64,000 nucleotides of DNA from Curtobacterium sp. S6 (GCF_000710345.2 NZ_JHEL01000015.1:62001-126000); one strand, 5' to 3'. Numbered from the stretch's first letter, positions 24,059 through 34,339 are shown. Numbers and translations are program-made. The notes: generated from the sequence alone by a model not told the origin.

Positions 24059-25918
24059 GTGGATTCAACGGAGGATCGTCCCGGTGACACCGGCGCGGAG
24101 GATCCCCGCGATGAGAGCAACGTCGAGGGGACCGTCGAGGCCGACGGGCAGGAGGCCCAAGGCATACTGCGCCGAAGCTTTATCGGTATTTCGGCGTTCC
24201 TCGCGATGCTGGCGTTGCTCATCGGGCGCCTTTTCTACGTCCAGGCGATCGACCCCACCGGCCGGGCCAAGGCCGCCCTCGACGCACGACGACGCACCCA
24301 GAAGATTGCCGCCCTGCGCGGTGAGATTCACGACGTCAACGGCAATGTTTTGGCGAGGTCCATCCAGCGCTACAAGATCACGGTCGACCAGACGGCCGTC
24401 GGACCCGTCAAACGCCTGAACCGGGACAAGAAGCCCGAGGAGATCAGCGTCCAGGACCTCGTGTATAAGCTCGCCGACATCCTGAAAAAGCCCGATACGG
24501 ACGTGAAAAACAGCCTCGACGGCAAGAGCAAATACGCCGTCGTCGCCGAGGAAGTGACCCCCGATGTCTACAACGCCATCATGGACATCGGCGCCGACTT
24601 CATCTATTCCGAGCCCGTGTCCAAACGCAGCTACCCGGATGGCTCGATCGCCGGATCGGTGGTCGGCTTCCTGAACTCCGAGGGCGCGGCCGGCGGCATC
24701 GAGTTGCAGTTCAACACCGATTTGACCGGCAAGGACGGCGAGCGGGTCTACGAGATCAGCGCCGACGGTATCCGCATTCCGGTGGGCGAGGACATCAACC
24801 AGCCCGCCGAGGACGGCAAGACCATTCGGTTGACCGTCAACCGAGACATTCAGTACTTCGCCCAGCAGCAGGTCAAAGCCCGGGCCGACGAGTTGAAGGC
24901 CGAATGGGGCACCGCGATGGTCATGAACATCAAGGACGGGTCCATTCTTGCGATGGCCGATTCCTCGATGATCGACCCCAATAACTACGAGAAAGCCGCG
25001 CCCGGCGACTTTGCCCCGCGAGCGGTCAGCTCGTCGACCGAGCCGGGATCGACCGAAAAAATCTTGACCTCCTCCGCGGTGATCGAGGAGGGACTCTCGA
25101 AGCCCACGAGCGGTTTCGATGTCCCCGCGGAACTGCACATCGATGGCCAGACGATCACCGATGCCTTCGATCACGGGGCCCAGAAGCGTACGCTCGCCGG
25201 GATCATCGCCGACTCGATGAACACGGGCACCGTGCTGGCCGGCAAACAGCTTTCCAAAGACCAGCGGCACGACTGGCTCAAGAAATTCGGCATCGGCCAG
25301 AAAACCGGCATCGAGCTCCCCGGCGAGAGCCGAGGCATTCTGGCGCCGGCCAAAGACTGGGACGTTCGCCAGCAGTACACCGTGCTGTTCGGCCAAGGAG
25401 TCTCGCAGACGCCCCTGCAAACCATGATGGCCTATCAGGCCGTGGCCAATAAGGGTGTTCAGCTCACCCCGCGCATCGTCGAATCGATCGTCGGAACCGA
25501 TGGGGCCGAGGAGAAGCGGCCGACCCCCGAGGGTAAGCGCATCATCTCCGAAAAGACGGCCCAGCAGGTCCGGAACATGATGGAGGTCGTGGTCACCGAG
25601 GGCGGCGCGAAAGAAGCGGCCGTCAAGGGGTGGCGCGTCGGGGGCAAGACGGGCACCGCCGAGGCCCCGGCCGATCAGGGCGGGGGATACGACGGGTACA
25701 CCACGTCCTTCATCGGCATCGCCCCGATGGAGGATCCCACGTACCTGGTCGGTATCGTGCTTCAGCGCCCCAAGGGCGACGTCACGGCCATCGGGTGCAC
25801 GCCCGTCTTTTCCAAGATCATGGAAAAAGTATTGCAGTACTATCAGGTGCCGCGATCGACGACCCAACCGGTCTCGATCCCCAAATTCACCGACGACGAG
25901 ACCGGCGAAGGCCGGTAA
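24059..25918 (+). CDS. ftsI: Septum-specific peptidoglycan transpeptidase FtsI / PBP (class B)
   Basis: 619 residues. Disordered acidic N-terminus, one membrane helix (about 38-60), class B dimerisation/pedestal domain (about 85-280) and transpeptidase domain with S331-T-E-K334 (nucleophile in EPGSTEK), S386-M-N and K530-T-G. It crosslinks septal peptidoglycan with FtsW as the glycosyltransferase partner. There is no C-terminal PASTA domain, unlike some actinobacterial class B proteins. GTG 24059 follows AGGAAGAGGAG. Confidence 0.94.
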   Translation: MDSTEDRPGDTGAEDPRDESNVEGTVEADGQEAQGILRRSFIGISAFLAMLALLIGRLFYVQAIDPTGRAKAALDARRRTQKIAALRGEIHDVNGNVLARSIQRYKITVDQTAVGPVKRLNRDKKPEEISVQDLVYKLADILKKPDTDVKNSLDGKSKYAVVAEEVTPDVYNAIMDIGADFIYSEPVSKRSYPDGSIAGSVVGFLNSEGAAGGIELQFNTDLTGKDGERVYEISADGIRIPVGEDINQPAEDGKTIRLTVNRDIQYFAQQQVKARADELKAEWGTAMVMNIKDGSILAMADSSMIDPNNYEKAAPGDFAPRAVSSSTEPGSTEKILTSSAVIEEGLSKPTSGFDVPAELHIDGQTITDAFDHGAQKRTLAGIIADSMNTGTVLAGKQLSKDQRHDWLKKFGIGQKTGIELPGESRGILAPAKDWDVRQQYTVLFGQGVSQTPLQTMMAYQAVANKGVQLTPRIVESIVGTDGAEEKRPTPEGKRIISEKTAQQVRNMMEVVVTEGGAKEAAVKGWRVGGKTGTAEAPADQGGGYDGYTTSFIGIAPMEDPTYLVGIVLQRPKGDVTAIGCTPVFSKIMEKVLQYYQVPRSTTQPVSIPKFTDDETGEGR

Positions 25919-26026
25919 GAGCGTCGTTCGTCGATGTGCCTTCCCACGTGAAGGCATGATTGCCGCAATAATCAAAGTTATCGGAACGTAGGATGCGCGC
26001 AGAACGCAGGAAGAAGGATCGCTTAC

Positions 26027-27727
26027 ATGACCTCTGAGGAACGGTCGGCGGAGCACATGCCCCCTCCGGACCCGGACACTCTGAAGGGAACCGCGCAAAC
26101 CCTGCGTCCTTCCGCTATTCCGGCGCGCACCCTGAAGGAGATCGCGGAGCGGCTCGAATCCTGGGGATATGGCAGCCGCTCCGACGGCTCGACGACCGCC
26201 GCCATCTCGGGGATCAGCATGGATTCGCGAGAAGTCCAACCCGACGACCTGTATGTTGCCCTCCCGGGCGCAAACGTTCACGGCGCGGACTTCGCGGAAG
26301 CCGCCGTCCGTCTCGGCGCCTCCGGCGTGCTCACCGACGAGGACGGTCTCACCCGACTGCGGGCCTTGGGCGTGCGGCTCCCCGCCGTGGTGGTTGAGCG
26401 GGTTCGCGACGTCGTGGGCCCGCTGGCCGCCCTGATCTATTCGAGCCAGCCGGCATCGCCTGACGCCCAGCGGCTCTTCGCGGTCACCGGAACCAACGGC
26501 AAGACGACGAGCACCTACATGATCAATTCGGTCATGGCACGACTTGGCCATCGAACGGGCCTGATCGGTACCATCGAGATCCTGGCCGGCGGAACGGCCA
26601 TTCCGAGCCAGCTGACCACGCCAGAGTCCACGCACGTTCACTCCCTGGTGAGCGTCATGCGGGAGCACGGGATCACGGCGGCCTCGATGGAGGTCTCGTC
26701 GCACGCGTTGGATTACAAACGGGTCGACGGGCTGATCTACGACGTCGCCGGCTTCACGAACCTCACCCAGGATCACCTCGATCTGCACGGGACCATGGAG
26801 GCCTACGCCGCCTCGAAGGCCCAGCTCTTCACCCCGGCTCACTCGCGTCGTTCCGTCGTCATGATCGACGACGACTGGGGGGCTTGGATGGCACGGGCCG
26901 CCCGCGAAGCGCAAGGCAACGATTCCGTGGTGACCCTTTCCAGCGGCTTCGGTCGGGGAGAAGAGGGCGGCGCGATCTCCGCCGACGCCGATTGGACGGT
27001 CACGTCCGTCCAGGCCGCGGGGATCGGTCACCGATTCACCCTTCGTCATCGCGACGGTCGGGAACTCCACACCGCCACCGGACTACCGGCCGACTTCAAC
27101 GTCTCGAATGCCGCTTTGGCGGCCGTCATGGTCGCCGAGTCGGGCGTCGAGTGGGATCGCCTGGTGGAGGCGCTGTCCGGACCGGATGCGCTCACCCCTC
27201 TGGTCCCCGGACGCATGCAGGTCATCGGCCAGGAGCCGGTATCGATCGTGGATTTCGCCCACAACCCCGACGCGCTCGAACGCGCGCTCAACGCCGTCGA
27301 CCCCGGCCGGGACGCGCCGGGGCGGGTCATCGTGGTCTTTGGCGCGACCGGGCAGCGCGACCAGACCAAACGACCGATCATGGGCGGCATCGCGGCGCGG
27401 CACGCGGATATCGTCATCGTCACCGATGACGATCCCCATCACGAGGCTCCCGCTCCCATCCGGGAGGCCGTGGCCGCCGGGGCTCGGGCCGCGGTCGCCG
27501 ACGGCGCCCGCGCCCAGGTCGTGGAGGACGTCGCCCCGCGGGCGGATGCCATCGCCCGCGCCGTGGAGCTCGCCGGGCCGGAGGATTCCATCCTGGTGGC
27601 CGGACGCGGGCACGAGACGAGCCAGGACGTCGCCGGCGTGGACAATGCCCTCGACGATCGTGAGGAGCTGCGCAATGCGTTGACGGTCTGGCGTGCCCGC
27701 CGCGACGCCGAGGGAGGACAACGATGA
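26027..27727 (+). CDS. murE: UDP-N-acetylmuramoyl-dipeptide ligase MurE, probably L-lysine-adding
   Basis: 566 residues. ATP-binding VTGTNGKTT (154-161), the carbamylated-Lys region and the C-terminal amino-acid pocket are present. The pocket motif is D468-D-P-H471 (in TDDDPHHEA), not the DNPR that contacts meso-diaminopimelate. This fits L-Lys as third residue, as in Micrococcaceae. Adds residue three of the stem peptide in the cytoplasm. A 35-residue N-terminal extension precedes the family core, so a later start is possible. Overlaps murF by 4 bp. Confidence 0.93.
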   Translation: MTSEERSAEHMPPPDPDTLKGTAQTLRPSAIPARTLKEIAERLESWGYGSRSDGSTTAAISGISMDSREVQPDDLYVALPGANVHGADFAEAAVRLGASGVLTDEDGLTRLRALGVRLPAVVVERVRDVVGPLAALIYSSQPASPDAQRLFAVTGTNGKTTSTYMINSVMARLGHRTGLIGTIEILAGGTAIPSQLTTPESTHVHSLVSVMREHGITAASMEVSSHALDYKRVDGLIYDVAGFTNLTQDHLDLHGTMEAYAASKAQLFTPAHSRRSVVMIDDDWGAWMARAAREAQGNDSVVTLSSGFGRGEEGGAISADADWTVTSVQAAGIGHRFTLRHRDGRELHTATGLPADFNVSNAALAAVMVAESGVEWDRLVEALSGPDALTPLVPGRMQVIGQEPVSIVDFAHNPDALERALNAVDPGRDAPGRVIVVFGATGQRDQTKRPIMGGIAARHADIVIVTDDDPHHEAPAPIREAVAAGARAAVADGARAQVVEDVAPRADAIARAVELAGPEDSILVAGRGHETSQDVAGVDNALDDREELRNALTVWRARRDAEGGQR

Positions 27728-29229
27728 TCGAACTGACAGTGCAAGAGATCGCGGACGCCGTGGCCGGGCGGGTCGTCGGCATGGCCGAGGCCGAGCGGTC
27801 CACGGTCTCGTGCGATTCCGCCACGACCGATTCACGCGACGTCGTTCCCGGGACCCTGTTCATCGCCAAACCCGGGGAGGTCACCGACGGACACCGGTTC
27901 GTCGGTGGTTCCCGCGCGGCGGGTTCACCGGTCGCCCTCGCCGAACGAGAAGTCACCGACGAATCCGGTGAGCCCTATCCCGCGATCCTCGTCGACGATG
28001 TCGTGGCGGCTATGGGTCGTCTGGCGCATCACATCGTGGGCGAACTGCGCCGCACCGGTGACGTGACCGTCATCGGCATCACCGGATCCGCGGGCAAGAC
28101 CACCACCAAAGACCTGCTCGCGGGCATCTTCGGTGCGCACGGCCCGACGATCGCGCCGGTCGGTTCGTACAACGGTGAGGTCGGGGTTCCCCTGACGGTC
28201 TTCCGGGCCGACCGGTCCACTCGGTTCCTGGTGATCGAAATGGGCGCGAATCACATCGGCAATATCCGGTACCTCTGTGACATGGTCATGCCCGATTTCG
28301 GTGCGATCCTCAAGGTCGGAACCGCCCACGCGGGGGAGTTTGGTGGCGTCGAGAACATCGCGATCACCAAGTCGGAGCTCGCCGACGGCGTTGCGCCCGA
28401 CGGCGGTGTGGCCCTGAACATTGACGATCCCCGCGTGGCCCCGATGCAGGCCAAGGCCTCGGCGCCGGTCACGTATTTCGGTGTGGAAGGCCGGCACGTC
28501 CGCGACGGCGAGAAAAATCTGGTCGAGGCGCGAAACCTCCGGACCGACGCGGACGGGTGCCCGCGCTTCCAACTGGCCTTCCCGGACGGTGGCGAATTCG
28601 ACGTCGCCTCAAAACTCATCGGGGAGCACCACGTCTACAACCTCTTGGCCGCAGCCGTCCTGGCCTTCCGGGCCGGGATCGAGCCCCGGGATATCGTGGA
28701 GGGCCTGAACACCCTGGGAGCCGGCAGCCGGTACCGCATGGAGAGAACCGACCGGGCCGATGGCGTGACCGTCATCAACGACGCGTACAACGCCAATCCG
28801 GAATCCATGTCCGCCGCGTTGCGGACCCTGGCGCAGATGGGCCGAGACGCACAGCCTCCGCGCCGGACCTGGGCCGTTTTGGGCCCGATGCTCGAGCTCG
28901 GTGACGCGTCGGTCGAGGAGCACGACAAGCTCGGGCGCCAGGTGGTTCGCCTGAACATCCCGAAGCTGATCGTCATCGGCGACGAGGCCGCCCCGATCTT
29001 CAACGCCGCCCACCTCGAGGGGTCATGGGGCGACGAAGCGGTCTGGGTCAAGGACGTCGACGAGGCCTACGAGATCCTGAGGCGCGAACTACGCGAGGGC
29101 GATATTGCTCTCTTCAAGTCGTCGAATGGCGCGGGACTTCGTTTCTTGGGCGATAGAGTTGCACACGATCATCCCGGCGACCCTCACTCCGGACACGAAC
29201 TAGGTAGAAAGGCGCAAGGAACCGCATGA
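27724..29229 (+). CDS. murF: UDP-N-acetylmuramoyl-tripeptide--D-alanyl-D-alanine ligase
   Basis: 501 residues. N-terminal UDP-binding domain (ELTVQEIADAVAG, TDSRDVVPGTLFIAKPG), P-loop GITGSAGKTTTKDLLA, VIEMGANHIGNI and the late motif NDAYNANPESM mark MurF. It adds D-Ala-D-Ala to the UDP-MurNAc-tripeptide. Starts inside the murE stop (ATGA) and ends overlapping mraY by 4 bp, so murE-murF-mraY are translationally coupled. The D-Ala-D-Ala ligase gene itself is not in this window. Confidence 0.96.
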   Translation: MIELTVQEIADAVAGRVVGMAEAERSTVSCDSATTDSRDVVPGTLFIAKPGEVTDGHRFVGGSRAAGSPVALAEREVTDESGEPYPAILVDDVVAAMGRLAHHIVGELRRTGDVTVIGITGSAGKTTTKDLLAGIFGAHGPTIAPVGSYNGEVGVPLTVFRADRSTRFLVIEMGANHIGNIRYLCDMVMPDFGAILKVGTAHAGEFGGVENIAITKSELADGVAPDGGVALNIDDPRVAPMQAKASAPVTYFGVEGRHVRDGEKNLVEARNLRTDADGCPRFQLAFPDGGEFDVASKLIGEHHVYNLLAAAVLAFRAGIEPRDIVEGLNTLGAGSRYRMERTDRADGVTVINDAYNANPESMSAALRTLAQMGRDAQPPRRTWAVLGPMLELGDASVEEHDKLGRQVVRLNIPKLIVIGDEAAPIFNAAHLEGSWGDEAVWVKDVDEAYEILRRELREGDIALFKSSNGAGLRFLGDRVAHDHPGDPHSGHELGRKAQGTA

Positions 29230-30347
29230 TTTCCATCTTGCTCGCCGCGGCCTTCGGTCTCATCCTCTCGCTCGCTGGGACGCCGCTGTTCACCAAGGTT
29301 TTGGTGCGGCAGCAGTACGGCCAGTTCATCCGTGAGGACGGTCCCACAAGCCACCAGACCAAGCGCGGCACCCCCACCATGGGCGGCGTGGTCATCATGG
29401 GAGCGACGGTGGTCGCGTTCTTCCTTGCCCTGATCCTTAGCGGGCTCATCTTCGGTGGATCGCTCGTGCCGTCCGCCTCCGCGCTCTTGCTGATGTTTCT
29501 GATGATCGGCATGGCCGGCGTCGGATTTATCGATGACTTCAAGAAGATCGCCCGCAAGCAGTCCCTGGGGCTGACACCGCAGGGCAAGATCATCCTGCAG
29601 GGCACGGTCGGCGTGATCTTCGGAGTGCTCGCTTTGTTGCTACCGGACGACCACGGTTGGACGCCCGCGTCGACGCAGATTTCTTTCACCCGCGACATCT
29701 CGTGGCTGGACCTCTCGTTTGGCATTCCCGTTCTCGGCGTGATCCTGTTTGTGATCTGGGCCAATCTCATCGCGACGGCCACGACGAACGCCGTGAACCT
29801 GACGGATGGTTTGGACGGATTAGCCACGGGCGCGTCCATCCTGGTGTTCTCGGGTTACCTCATGATCTCCATGTGGCAGACCAACCACCTGTGCGGTCCC
29901 GGGTCGGTGGACGCGGTCTGTTACGAAGTTCGCGATCCGGGCCAGTTGTCGGTGGTGGCAGCGGCCCTGGTCGGCTCCCTGATCGGCTTCCTGTGGTGGA
30001 ACACCTCGCCGGCCACGATCTTCATGGGGGATACCGGTTCCCTCGGTCTGGGCGGTGCGCTGGCCGCATTCGCGATCCTGAGCCACACCCAGATCCTTCT
30101 GGTCCTGATGGCCGGGCTGTTCGTCATGATCTCGGCCTCCGTGATCATTCAGGTCGGATACTTCAAGATTTCCGGTGGCAAAAGGGTCTTTAAAATGGCG
30201 CCGCTTCAGCATCACTTCGAGTTGAAGGGGTGGAAGGAAGTCACCGTGGTGGTGCGTTTCTGGATCATTGCCGGACTCTTCGTCGCCTTGGCCCTCGGTA
30301 TTTTCTACGGTGACTGGCTCGTCAGCCACGGAGGAGTGAGCAATTAA
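29226..30347 (+). CDS. mraY: Phospho-N-acetylmuramoyl-pentapeptide transferase
   Basis: 373 residues, about ten membrane helices. The acidic catalytic motifs are MAGVGFIDDFKKIARKQSLGL, NAVNLTDGLDGLA and FMGDTGSLGLGG, with MAPLQHHFELKGW near the C-terminus. It transfers phospho-MurNAc-pentapeptide to undecaprenyl phosphate, giving lipid I. It overlaps murF by 4 bp and murD by 1 bp (TAATG). Confidence 0.97.
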   Translation: MISILLAAAFGLILSLAGTPLFTKVLVRQQYGQFIREDGPTSHQTKRGTPTMGGVVIMGATVVAFFLALILSGLIFGGSLVPSASALLLMFLMIGMAGVGFIDDFKKIARKQSLGLTPQGKIILQGTVGVIFGVLALLLPDDHGWTPASTQISFTRDISWLDLSFGIPVLGVILFVIWANLIATATTNAVNLTDGLDGLATGASILVFSGYLMISMWQTNHLCGPGSVDAVCYEVRDPGQLSVVAAALVGSLIGFLWWNTSPATIFMGDTGSLGLGGALAAFAILSHTQILLVLMAGLFVMISASVIIQVGYFKISGGKRVFKMAPLQHHFELKGWKEVTVVVRFWIIAGLFVALALGIFYGDWLVSHGGVSN

Positions 30348-31906
30348 TGCGAGCAACCAACGAGAACCCCGTCGTGGATAATCCTCGCTTGGAGGAGCTG
30401 ACCAGCTGGGATTCGGATTGGTCGGGGCTGCGCGTTGTCGTTGCGGGCGTCGGCGTCTCGGGATTCGCGGCCGCCGATACGCTCATCGAATTGGGCGCCC
30501 GCGTGGTCATCGTCGACGGCAAGGACACCGAGGACACCCGGTATAAGGAACAGACCTTGGGCATCGTCGGCTCGGCGGGCGCCGTGCTGGGCGACGGGGC
30601 GATGGACAGCCTGCCCGACGTCGACGGGGCGCGTCCCGACCTCGTGGTGACCTCTCCCGGTCTCCGGCCCGCCCTGGGCCTGTTGGACCAGGCGGTGCGG
30701 GAAGGCGTTCAAATCTGGGGCGAGGTCGAGCTCGCGTGGCGTCTCCGCGAGCGTGCCGGCCGGAAGACCACCGAGTGGCTGTGCGTGACCGGGACCAACG
30801 GCAAAACGACCACCGTGGGAATGACGGCCTCGATCTTGCAGGCGGCGGGTCTCAAGGCCATCGCCGTGGGCAACGTCGGGACGCCGATCCTGGACGCACT
30901 GCGCGATCCCGTCGATTACGACGTTTTCGTTGTGGAGCTCTCGAGCTACCAATTGCACTGGAGCTACTCCCTGAGGCCCTGGGCATCGACGGTGCTCAAT
31001 ATTGCCGAGGACCATATCGACTGGCACGGCAGCTACGAGAACTACCAGGCCGATAAGGCCAAGGTGTACGAAAATACGCGTGTGGCCTGCGTCTATAACG
31101 CGGCGGTGCCGTTGACGGAGCGCATGGTCGAATCCGCGGATGTCCAGGAAGGCTGCCGCGCCATCTCCTTCACCACGGATGCGCCGTATCTTTCCCAGCT
31201 GGGGGTCGTCGACGGATTGCTCGTCGACCGCGCCTTCGTCGAGGAGCGCCGCACGTCCGCCGCGGAGATGGCCGCGGTGCAGGACACGGGCGAACTTCCG
31301 ACCAAGCACACGGTTGAAAACGCGCTGGCGGCCGCCGCCTTGGCCCGGGCCTACGGCGTCGAGCCCGTGGCCGTGAGGGACGGGCTCCGCGCCTATCAGC
31401 CGGGCGCGCACAGGATTCAGCCGGTGGCCCATACCCACGCGGTCCTGTGGGTCAACGACTCCAAGGCGACCAATCCTCACGCCACGGACGCATCGCTCAG
31501 TTCCTTCGACCCCGTCATCTGGGTCGCCGGGGGCCTGTCCAAGGGGGTCGCTTACGGCGACCTCGTCGCGAAACACGCGCATCGGCTCAAGGCGGTGGTG
31601 CTGATCGGCACGGACACGGGTTCCCTGGAAGACGCGCTCACGGCGCACGCCCCGGGGATCCCGGTGCACCGGGCGGCCACATCCGGAATCTCTCCGGACG
31701 ACGGACGAGCCGTGATGTCCTCCGCGGTGGAGATCGCCCACGGGCTGGCCGAGGCCAACGACACCGTCCTGATGGCCCCGGCCGCGGCGTCGATGGATCA
31801 GTTTGCCTCCTACGCCGAGCGCGGCGACGCCTTCATCGACGCGGTCACCGCGCTCGTCGGACGCCTGCAAGAGGGCGGGGACGAGGAAGGAACCGACACG
31901 CCATGA
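30347..31906 (+). CDS. murD: UDP-N-acetylmuramoyl-L-alanine--D-glutamate ligase
   Basis: 519 residues. N-terminal Rossmann-like domain (VVVAGVGVSGFAAADTL), P-loop VTGTNGKTTTVGM, central ELSSYQLHW and C-terminal HRIQPVAHTHAVLWVNDSKATN. It adds D-Glu to UDP-MurNAc-L-Ala. Somewhat longer than the E. coli enzyme through loop insertions (around 285-315). Overlaps its neighbours by 1 bp (mraY) and 4 bp (ftsW). Confidence 0.96.
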   Translation: MRATNENPVVDNPRLEELTSWDSDWSGLRVVVAGVGVSGFAAADTLIELGARVVIVDGKDTEDTRYKEQTLGIVGSAGAVLGDGAMDSLPDVDGARPDLVVTSPGLRPALGLLDQAVREGVQIWGEVELAWRLRERAGRKTTEWLCVTGTNGKTTTVGMTASILQAAGLKAIAVGNVGTPILDALRDPVDYDVFVVELSSYQLHWSYSLRPWASTVLNIAEDHIDWHGSYENYQADKAKVYENTRVACVYNAAVPLTERMVESADVQEGCRAISFTTDAPYLSQLGVVDGLLVDRAFVEERRTSAAEMAAVQDTGELPTKHTVENALAAAALARAYGVEPVAVRDGLRAYQPGAHRIQPVAHTHAVLWVNDSKATNPHATDASLSSFDPVIWVAGGLSKGVAYGDLVAKHAHRLKAVVLIGTDTGSLEDALTAHAPGIPVHRAATSGISPDDGRAVMSSAVEIAHGLAEANDTVLMAPAAASMDQFASYAERGDAFIDAVTALVGRLQEGGDEEGTDTP

Positions 31907-33165
31907 GCACCTCAGCATCCGAGCGTCCGCGCAGGCGGCACCACGACACACTGTGGACGAGGATCGCCGACGGATATCGGTACGTCTCCCGCCCGCTCTA
32001 TCGGTGGGTCGCGACCGGATCGATGAACAGCGCCGCCATCGGCATCGCCGTATCGTCCCTCGGACTCACGGTACTGGGTTGCATGATGGTTCTCTCGGCG
32101 TCCTCGGTGGAGCAGATCGCCGCGGGTAAATCGCCGTATGGCCTCTTCCTTCGGCAGGGAGTCTTCGCGTTCGTGGGCATCATCGCGATGTTCGTGGCCG
32201 CGAGGATCAAGATTTCCTTCTGGAAGAATAAGCGGCTCGTCTATTGGCTGATGGGTATCTCGCTGGTCCTCCTGGTGCTTGTGCTCTCGCCGCTGGGCAA
32301 GGAAGTCAACGGTAACCGAAACTGGATCGCGGTCGGTTCCTTCACGTTCCAGCCCTCCGAGATCGCGAAATTCTCCCTGATGTTGTGGGTCGTGTGGTCC
32401 CTGGCCAAATCCACCAGGGTCGCCACCAGCGCTCATGCCGCGCTCTTACCGTCGTCGTTGGGATTCCTGCTCGTTTGCGGCCTGGTCATCATCGGTGGCG
32501 ACGCCGGTACCTGTATCGTTTTCGTGCTGATTTACGCGACGGCCCTGTGGTTCGCGAGGGCCCCTCGAAAGATTTTCACCCGCTCTATCCTGGCCGCGGT
32601 CGTTCTCGGAACCCTGGTGGTTGTCTCGAGGCCCCACCGCTTGTCCCGCGTGACCTCCTGGTTGTTTCCTTCGCAGTGCCTCCAGGGCCAGGAGTGCTTC
32701 CAGTCCAATTCGGGCATGGCCGCGTTGGCGACCGGGTCCTGGTGGGGGCAGGGCCTCGGGGAGTCCCGTCAGAAGTACAACTACCTGCCCGAGGCACACA
32801 ACGACTTCATCGTCGCTATTCTGGGCGAGGAATTGGGGCTGATCGGCACCTGCATCGTCGTCGCCCTCTTCGCGGTCATGGCCCTGTGCCTGGCCCGCAT
32901 CATCCTGCGCTCCAGCGACCGTTTCGTTCGGCTCGCGGCCGCCTGCCTGCTCGCGTGGTTCGTGGGGGAGGCCTTCGTCAACATCGGGATGGTCACCGGA
33001 CTTCTCCCCGTGATCGGTATTCCGTTGCCGTTTGTCTCCTACGGAGGTACATCGCTGATGGTTTCCCTCTTCGCGGCGGGATTCGGCATGTCTTTGGCCA
33101 AGTCGCCCACGCATCCGGCGGTCAGCCTCACCTCCCTCGACAGCCACCGAGCGGAAGTAGACTAG
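31903..33165 (+). CDS. ftsW: Cell division SEDS glycosyltransferase FtsW
   Basis: 420 residues with about ten membrane helices. SEDS signatures include NGNRNWIAVGSFTFQPSEIAK, the YLPEAHNDFIVAILGEELG loop (its Glu-rich block is characteristic) and the last-helix block GIPLPFVSYGGTS. It polymerises lipid II at the septum together with FtsI. Between them, SQCLQGQECFQSNSGMAAL carries two Cys in the outer loop, as in other actinobacterial FtsW. ATG 31903 overlaps the murD stop. Confidence 0.94.
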   Translation: MSTSASERPRRRHHDTLWTRIADGYRYVSRPLYRWVATGSMNSAAIGIAVSSLGLTVLGCMMVLSASSVEQIAAGKSPYGLFLRQGVFAFVGIIAMFVAARIKISFWKNKRLVYWLMGISLVLLVLVLSPLGKEVNGNRNWIAVGSFTFQPSEIAKFSLMLWVVWSLAKSTRVATSAHAALLPSSLGFLLVCGLVIIGGDAGTCIVFVLIYATALWFARAPRKIFTRSILAAVVLGTLVVVSRPHRLSRVTSWLFPSQCLQGQECFQSNSGMAALATGSWWGQGLGESRQKYNYLPEAHNDFIVAILGEELGLIGTCIVVALFAVMALCLARIILRSSDRFVRLAAACLLAWFVGEAFVNIGMVTGLLPVIGIPLPFVSYGGTSLMVSLFAAGFGMSLAKSPTHPAVSLTSLDSHRAEVD

Positions 33166-33219
33166 ACAGCGATCTTTAATCGCGAGTAATCACAACCATC
33201 GACCTAGGGAGATTCGACC

Positions 33220-34335
33220 ATGACCCAGCCTCTGTCCGTCGTTGTAGCGGGAGGTGGGACCGCGGGGCATATCTCACCGATGTTGGCCATCGCGGATGCC
33301 GTGCGCGAGGGGAACCCGGAGGCACGGATCGTGGCCGTCGGCACGGAATCGGGGATGGAGACGCGTCTGGTTCCGGAAGCCGGTTATGACCTGGAATTCG
33401 TCGACCGCGTGCCGATGCCGCGCAAGCCGAGCGTAGATCTTCTCAAATTGCCCGTGCGGATGCGCCGGGCCGTCCAGCAGGGACGCCAGATATTGCGTCG
33501 TGCCCAAGCCGACGTCTTGGTGGGAGTCGGCGGATACGTATGCACGCCGATGTACCTCGCGGCGGCGCGAGAAAACGTGCCGATCGTGATTCACGAGGCC
33601 AATCAGCGCCCCGGTCTGGCGAATAAGGTCGGCGCCAAGAAGGCGGCGGTGGTCGCCACCGCTTTCGAGGGAACCCCGATCCCGGGCGGACGACACGTCG
33701 GGATGCCCATGCGCAGGCATATCTCCGAGTGCGATCGGTCGGCCGATCGCTCCGGCTCTCGCCAACTGTTAGGGCTCCAGGATGACGTGCCGACCATCAT
33801 CGTGACCGGCGGATCGCTGGGCGCGCAGAACATGAATCGAACCATTGCCGAGGTGCTTCGCCGCAAGGAATGGGCGGAGTCCGGCGTTCAGCTGATGCAC
33901 ATCACGGGTCGAGGCAAGCAGTTGCTCGACGACGACGGCTCGCTTCTCAATTCCCCCGGGTATCACCAGGTGGAGTTCGTGCACGGAATGGAGAAGGTCT
34001 ACTCCGCGTGCGACCTCCTCATCGCTCGGTCGGGTGCGGCGACCGTGAGCGAAACCGCTGCCGTCGGATGCCCGGCCGTCTTCGTGCCCCTCCCCATCGG
34101 CAACGGGGAGCAGTCCTTGAACGCCGCGGACCTCGTCGATTCCGGGGCGGCCCTCATGATCGAGGACAAAAAATTCACCGCCGACTGGTTCGTCGAGCAT
34201 GTTCTGCCGGTGGTGACCGATCCGGCAAAGCTCGAAGAGATGTCCCGCAACGGGTACCGACACGGTATCCGCGATGCCGCGCAGCACATGGCCGAATTGA
34301 TCACACAGGCCGCTCGCCACGGAGGGAAGCACTAG
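33220..34335 (+). CDS. murG: UDP-N-acetylglucosamine--undecaprenyl-pyrophosphoryl-MurNAc-pentapeptide GlcNAc transferase
   Basis: 371 residues, GT-B fold. N-terminal GGGTAGHISPMLAIADAV, HEANQRPGLANKV and VTGGSLGAQNMNRT, plus the donor-site block LLIARSGAATVSETAAVGCPAVFVPLP. It converts lipid I to lipid II on the inner membrane face. GGGAGA precedes the ATG; 54 bp separate it from ftsW. Confidence 0.96.
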   Translation: MTQPLSVVVAGGGTAGHISPMLAIADAVREGNPEARIVAVGTESGMETRLVPEAGYDLEFVDRVPMPRKPSVDLLKLPVRMRRAVQQGRQILRRAQADVLVGVGGYVCTPMYLAAARENVPIVIHEANQRPGLANKVGAKKAAVVATAFEGTPIPGGRHVGMPMRRHISECDRSADRSGSRQLLGLQDDVPTIIVTGGSLGAQNMNRTIAEVLRRKEWAESGVQLMHITGRGKQLLDDDGSLLNSPGYHQVEFVHGMEKVYSACDLLIARSGAATVSETAAVGCPAVFVPLPIGNGEQSLNAADLVDSGAALMIEDKKFTADWFVEHVLPVVTDPAKLEEMSRNGYRHGIRDAAQHMAELITQAARHGGKH

Positions 34336-34339
34336 TTCC

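Noticed and set aside
24065-27070. 1001-codon open frame on the minus strand
   Set aside because: It runs antisense through ftsI and murE; long empty frames opposite high-GC genes arise from codon bias. The sense frames hold all family motifs.
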